From Pirellulimonas nuda (GTDB lineage: Bacteria; Planctomycetota; Planctomycetia; Pirellulales; Lacipirellulaceae): a stretch of 64,000 bases of DNA. The notes beneath the pieces are model-generated. The model made no database searches, was not told the DNA's origin, and saw nothing but the letters and a program-made list of their open reading frames with translations. This document shows positions 61,323 to 64,000 of the stretch, one piece after another (within the stretch, counting starts at the first letter, position 1; each line of letters begins with the position of its first letter). Position numbers and translations under genes: made by a program. Location of the stretch: NCBI RefSeq assembly GCF_007750855.1, contig NZ_CP036291.1, positions 310,001-374,000 on the forward strand, given 5' to 3'.

Positions 61323-63506
61323 ATGACACCTTCCCTCCGGCTTGTCCTGGTCCTGCACAATCACCAGCCGATCGGCAACTTCGATGGCGTTTGCGAGCAG
61401 TCGTACCGAGACAGCTACCTGCCGTTCCTGGACGTGTTCGAGCGGTACGAGGGCCTGCCCATCGGCCTGCACACCTCCGGCTCGCTGATCGAGTGGCTTG
61501 AGGCCCGGCACCCAGAGTACCTAGACCGCGTCCGCGACCTAGTCGCCGCAGGCCGCATCGAGGTTGTGGGGGGCCCGTTCTACGAGCCCATCATGACCAT
61601 GATCCCCAGCCGCGACCGCGTGGGGCAGATCACCCGCTACACCCGCTACCTGGAAGACCGCCTGGGGGCGACCGTACGCGGCATGTGGACCCCCGAACGC
61701 GTGTGGGAACAGTCGCTGTGCGGCGACCTGGTGCGGGCCGGCATGGAGTACACCGTGCTGGACGACTTCCACTTCAAGAACGCCGGCTGGGTGGACGGCG
61801 AGCTGGACGGCTACTTCGTCACCGAGCACGACGGCGCCCTGATGAGCGTCTTCCCAGGCAGCGAACGCCTGCGCTACACCATCCCGTTCCAAGAGCCGCA
61901 CGAGACGATCGACTACCTGCGGATGGTGGCCGAGCGTTCGCCCGGCGCCGTGGTGGTGTTCGGCGACGACGGCGAGAAGCTCGGCTCGTGGCCCGACACC
62001 AAGCAGCACGTCTACGACAACGGCTGGCTGACGCGGTTCCTCGACACGCTGCGTGACAACGCCGATTGGCTGCAGGTCTGCACCCCCAGCCAGGCGCTCG
62101 AGGCGGCGCCGCCCATCGGCAAGATCTACATCCCCGAGGGGAGCTACCGCGAGATGACCGAGTGGGCCCTGCCCGCGGTGCAGCAGAACGTGTTCCACGA
62201 CGCCAAGCACGACCTAGAAGACGCGCACAAGTGGGACGAGATCGCCCGCTTCGCCCGCGGCGGCTACTGGCGGAACTTCAAGGTCCGCTACCCAGAAACG
62301 GACGAGATGTACGCCCGCATGCTGCACGTCAGCCGACGCATCGAGTCGATGCAGAACGACGGCGCCGAGGGAGACCTGATCGACGCGGCCCTGACGGAGC
62401 TCTACCGCGGGCAGTGCAACTGCAGCTACTGGCACGGCGCCTTCGGCGGCGTCTACCTGCCCCACCTGCGCAACGCGGTCTACAACCACCTGATCGCGGC
62501 CGACAACCTGCTCGACCGCCACGAAGGGCGCGGCCTCGACTCGGGACACGCCGAGTGGGTCGAGCTGGACGCGGCCGACTACAACCTCGACGGCAAGAAG
62601 GAAGTCCGCCTGGCGTCGAACCGCTTGAGCGCGCTGGTGGCGCCGGCCGCCGGCGGCGTGATCTACGAGCTCGACTCGCGCACCATCTGCCACAACCTGC
62701 TGGCTACGCTCGACCGCCGCGAGGAGGCCTACCACCGCAAGGTGCTGGCCGGGCCGAGCGACTCCGGGGGCAAGGTCGCCAGCATCCACGACCGCGTGGT
62801 GTTCAAGCAGCCGAACCTCGACCAGATGCTGCAGTACGACGCCTACCCGCGCAAGGCGCTGGTCGACCACTTCTACGACCTGGGCCAGGACCTGGCCGGC
62901 GTGGTCGCCACCACCGCCCGTGAGCAGGGAGACTTCGTCGGCGGCGTGTACGAGACGCGCCTCCGCCGCAGCCCGGAACGGATGCAGGTGCAGATGACCC
63001 GCGACGGCCACGCCGACGGCACCCCGATCCGCATCACCAAGGGGATCACCCTCGAAGCCGGCGGCAGCGTGCTGGAGGTGGGCTACCTGCTGGAGGGCCT
63101 CCCCACCGGCCGGCCGATGCACTTCGCCGTCGAGTGGAACCTGGCCGGGCTCCCCACCGGCGCCGACGACCGCTACTTCCACTCGGGCGACGGCCAGTCG
63201 ATGGGCCAGTTGGGCGATTGGCTCGACCTGCACGACGCCCACCGGCTGCACCTGACCGACCAGTGGCTGGGGATCGACGTCGGGCTGTCGGCCGACCGGC
63301 CCACGTCGTTCTGGACCTACCCGATCGGCGCGGTCAGCCAGAGCGAAGCGGGCTTCGAGCTGGTCCACCAGCAAGTCGTCGTGATGCCCCACTGGCGCCT
63401 GCAAGGCGACGACGAAGGCCGCTGGGCCGTCACGCTCCGCCTAGCGGTCGACACCTCCCTGGCCGAGAGCCGCATGGGGGAGCTAGTTGAGGCCGAGGCG
63501 GTGTGA
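61323..63506 (+). CDS. GH57 alpha-glucan enzyme (alpha-amylase or 4-alpha-glucanotransferase) with DUF1926
   Basis: A 727-residue GH57 enzyme from the ATG at 61323. The GH57 motifs are HNHQPIGNFDG, GGPFYEPIM, GMWTPERVWEQ (catalytic Glu) and VVFGDDGEKLG (catalytic Asp). A DUF1925-like helical region follows (residues ~300-410) and a long beta-rich DUF1926 C-terminus (residues ~430-720). This is the domain plan of 4-alpha-glucanotransferases and amylases acting on glycogen. It is 6 bases from the convergent bioD end. Confidence 0.93.
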   Translation: MTPSLRLVLVLHNHQPIGNFDGVCEQSYRDSYLPFLDVFERYEGLPIGLHTSGSLIEWLEARHPEYLDRVRDLVAAGRIEVVGGPFYEPIMTMIPSRDRVGQITRYTRYLEDRLGATVRGMWTPERVWEQSLCGDLVRAGMEYTVLDDFHFKNAGWVDGELDGYFVTEHDGALMSVFPGSERLRYTIPFQEPHETIDYLRMVAERSPGAVVVFGDDGEKLGSWPDTKQHVYDNGWLTRFLDTLRDNADWLQVCTPSQALEAAPPIGKIYIPEGSYREMTEWALPAVQQNVFHDAKHDLEDAHKWDEIARFARGGYWRNFKVRYPETDEMYARMLHVSRRIESMQNDGAEGDLIDAALTELYRGQCNCSYWHGAFGGVYLPHLRNAVYNHLIAADNLLDRHEGRGLDSGHAEWVELDAADYNLDGKKEVRLASNRLSALVAPAAGGVIYELDSRTICHNLLATLDRREEAYHRKVLAGPSDSGGKVASIHDRVVFKQPNLDQMLQYDAYPRKALVDHFYDLGQDLAGVVATTAREQGDFVGGVYETRLRRSPERMQVQMTRDGHADGTPIRITKGITLEAGGSVLEVGYLLEGLPTGRPMHFAVEWNLAGLPTGADDRYFHSGDGQSMGQLGDWLDLHDAHRLHLTDQWLGIDVGLSADRPTSFWTYPIGAVSQSEAGFELVHQQVVVMPHWRLQGDDEGRWAVTLRLAVDTSLAESRMGELVEAEAV

Positions 63507-63512
63507 CCCATC

Positions 63513-64000
63513 CTACAAGCGCCAATCCACCTTTGCCCCGTGCCGCACGTGCGCCAGCAGCGGCGCGTCGCAGATGTTTTCCAGCTCGCGCGGATTGGAC
63601 GCGGCGCTCAAGTCGCCGCTGGCGTTCACGTCGCACAGCACCACCCCCTTCACCTCGAGCCCGTACGCCCGCGCCGCCAGCAGCGTCAGCAGCGTGTGGT
63701 TGATCACCCCCAACCGGTTGGCCGCCACCACGATCAGCGGCAGGCCCAGGTCGCGGGCCAGGTCGGCGTTCAGGTCCTGATCGGAGAGGGGCGAGAGCAG
63801 CCCGCCGGCGCCCTCGACAATTAGCACGTCGCTCGCCGCGCGCCACGCGTCGAGCCCGCTCCGCAGCAGCGCCGCGTCGACGCTCTTGCCCTGCTCGCGC
63901 GCCGCCAAGTAGGGCGCCAGCGGCGCCTCGAACCGCTGCGGGCAGACCGCCTCGAGCGACAGCGGGGCGCCGGCCGCAGCCCACAGCGCCTGCGCGTCGT
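63513..64000 (-). CDS. bioD: Dethiobiotin synthetase, N-terminus outside the window
   Basis: The frame runs on the minus strand from the right window edge. Visible: DAQALWAAAGAPLSLEAVCP, EAPLAPYLAARE, VLIVEGAGGLLSPLSDQDLN, LPLIVVAANRLGVINHTLLT and VKGVVLCD, which are BioD signatures (EGAGG and the N-R-L-G loop). It makes dethiobiotin from 7,8-diaminononanoate with ATP and CO2. The P-loop lies beyond the window. Convergent with the GH57 gene. Confidence 0.93.
   Translation of the reverse strand, partial: DAQALWAAAGAPLSLEAVCPQRFEAPLAPYLAAREQGKSVDAALLRSGLDAWRAASDVLIVEGAGGLLSPLSDQDLNADLARDLGLPLIVVAANRLGVINHTLLTLLAARAYGLEVKGVVLCDVNASGDLSAASNPRELENICDAPLLAHVRHGAKVDWRL

Overview
The window is GC-rich (sequence impression only) and almost certainly chromosomal DNA of a planctomycete, most likely order Pirellulales. 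The evidence is the combination of PEP-CTERM proteins, a type I dockerin protein, an FhcC-type subunit of the tetrahydromethanopterin C1 pathway, PQQ-like and NHL propeller proteins, a histone H1-like basic protein, a Tat-exported Gfo/Idh/MocA oxidoreductase, and abundant short palindromic repeats between genes. I saw no rRNA, tRNA, CRISPR array or complete insertion sequence other than a RAYT gene.

Layout. 0-9 kb: a truncated secreted protein, a DUF2780 protein, a Fic protein with a winged helix, a HerA-like ATPase, a HARE-HTH/GIY-YIG nuclease, an acetyl-CoA hydrolase/succinate CoA-transferase-type enzyme and metF. 9-14 kb: two small genes inside nested repeats, a PhnD-PQQ fusion and an NHL propeller protein. 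14-20 kb: a Ser/Thr kinase, very small genes, a PEP-CTERM protein and a membrane protein. 20-26 kb: citrate synthase, fhcC, adk, and a lutABC lactate-oxidation operon. 27-32 kb: a PL6 alginate-lyase-like gene broken by one in-frame stop, a RAYT transposase with its REP pairs, and an Imm10-like protein. 32-43 kb: two RND efflux systems, one MarR-linked and one of heavy-metal type. 43-50 kb: a Gfo/Idh/MocA oxidoreductase, an MMPL transporter, a redoxin/copper-monooxygenase-like protein and a BRCT-MerR-TPR protein. 50-56 kb: DEAD-box helicase, H1-like protein, myo-inositol-phosphate synthase, aromatic aminotransferase and two tandem antitoxins with toxin stubs. 56-64 kb: glycogen synthase, a GalT-like enzyme, an AAA ATPase, a GH57 enzyme and the start-less end of bioD.

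The most unusual signal is the repeats. At least eight families of palindromic elements occupy most intergenic spaces. Several begin with GTAG or CTAG, and in several cases the TAG of that foot is the stop codon of the adjacent gene. Other elements form the last residues of proteins, one lies in frame inside a protein, and elements are nested in one another. One RAYT gene, flanked by inverted REP pairs with relatives elsewhere in the window, is a plausible source for at least one family. I use letters for the families: A = 'ACGGAT' palindromes; B = RAYT-associated REP pairs; C = GTAGCCATCTCACTCC; D = GTAGGGTGC; E = GAGCCGGGGCGTCCCC; F = CTAGCCGACGGGCTCC; G = GCCGACC-TAG-GTCGGC; H = GTAGCGGCTGCGC.
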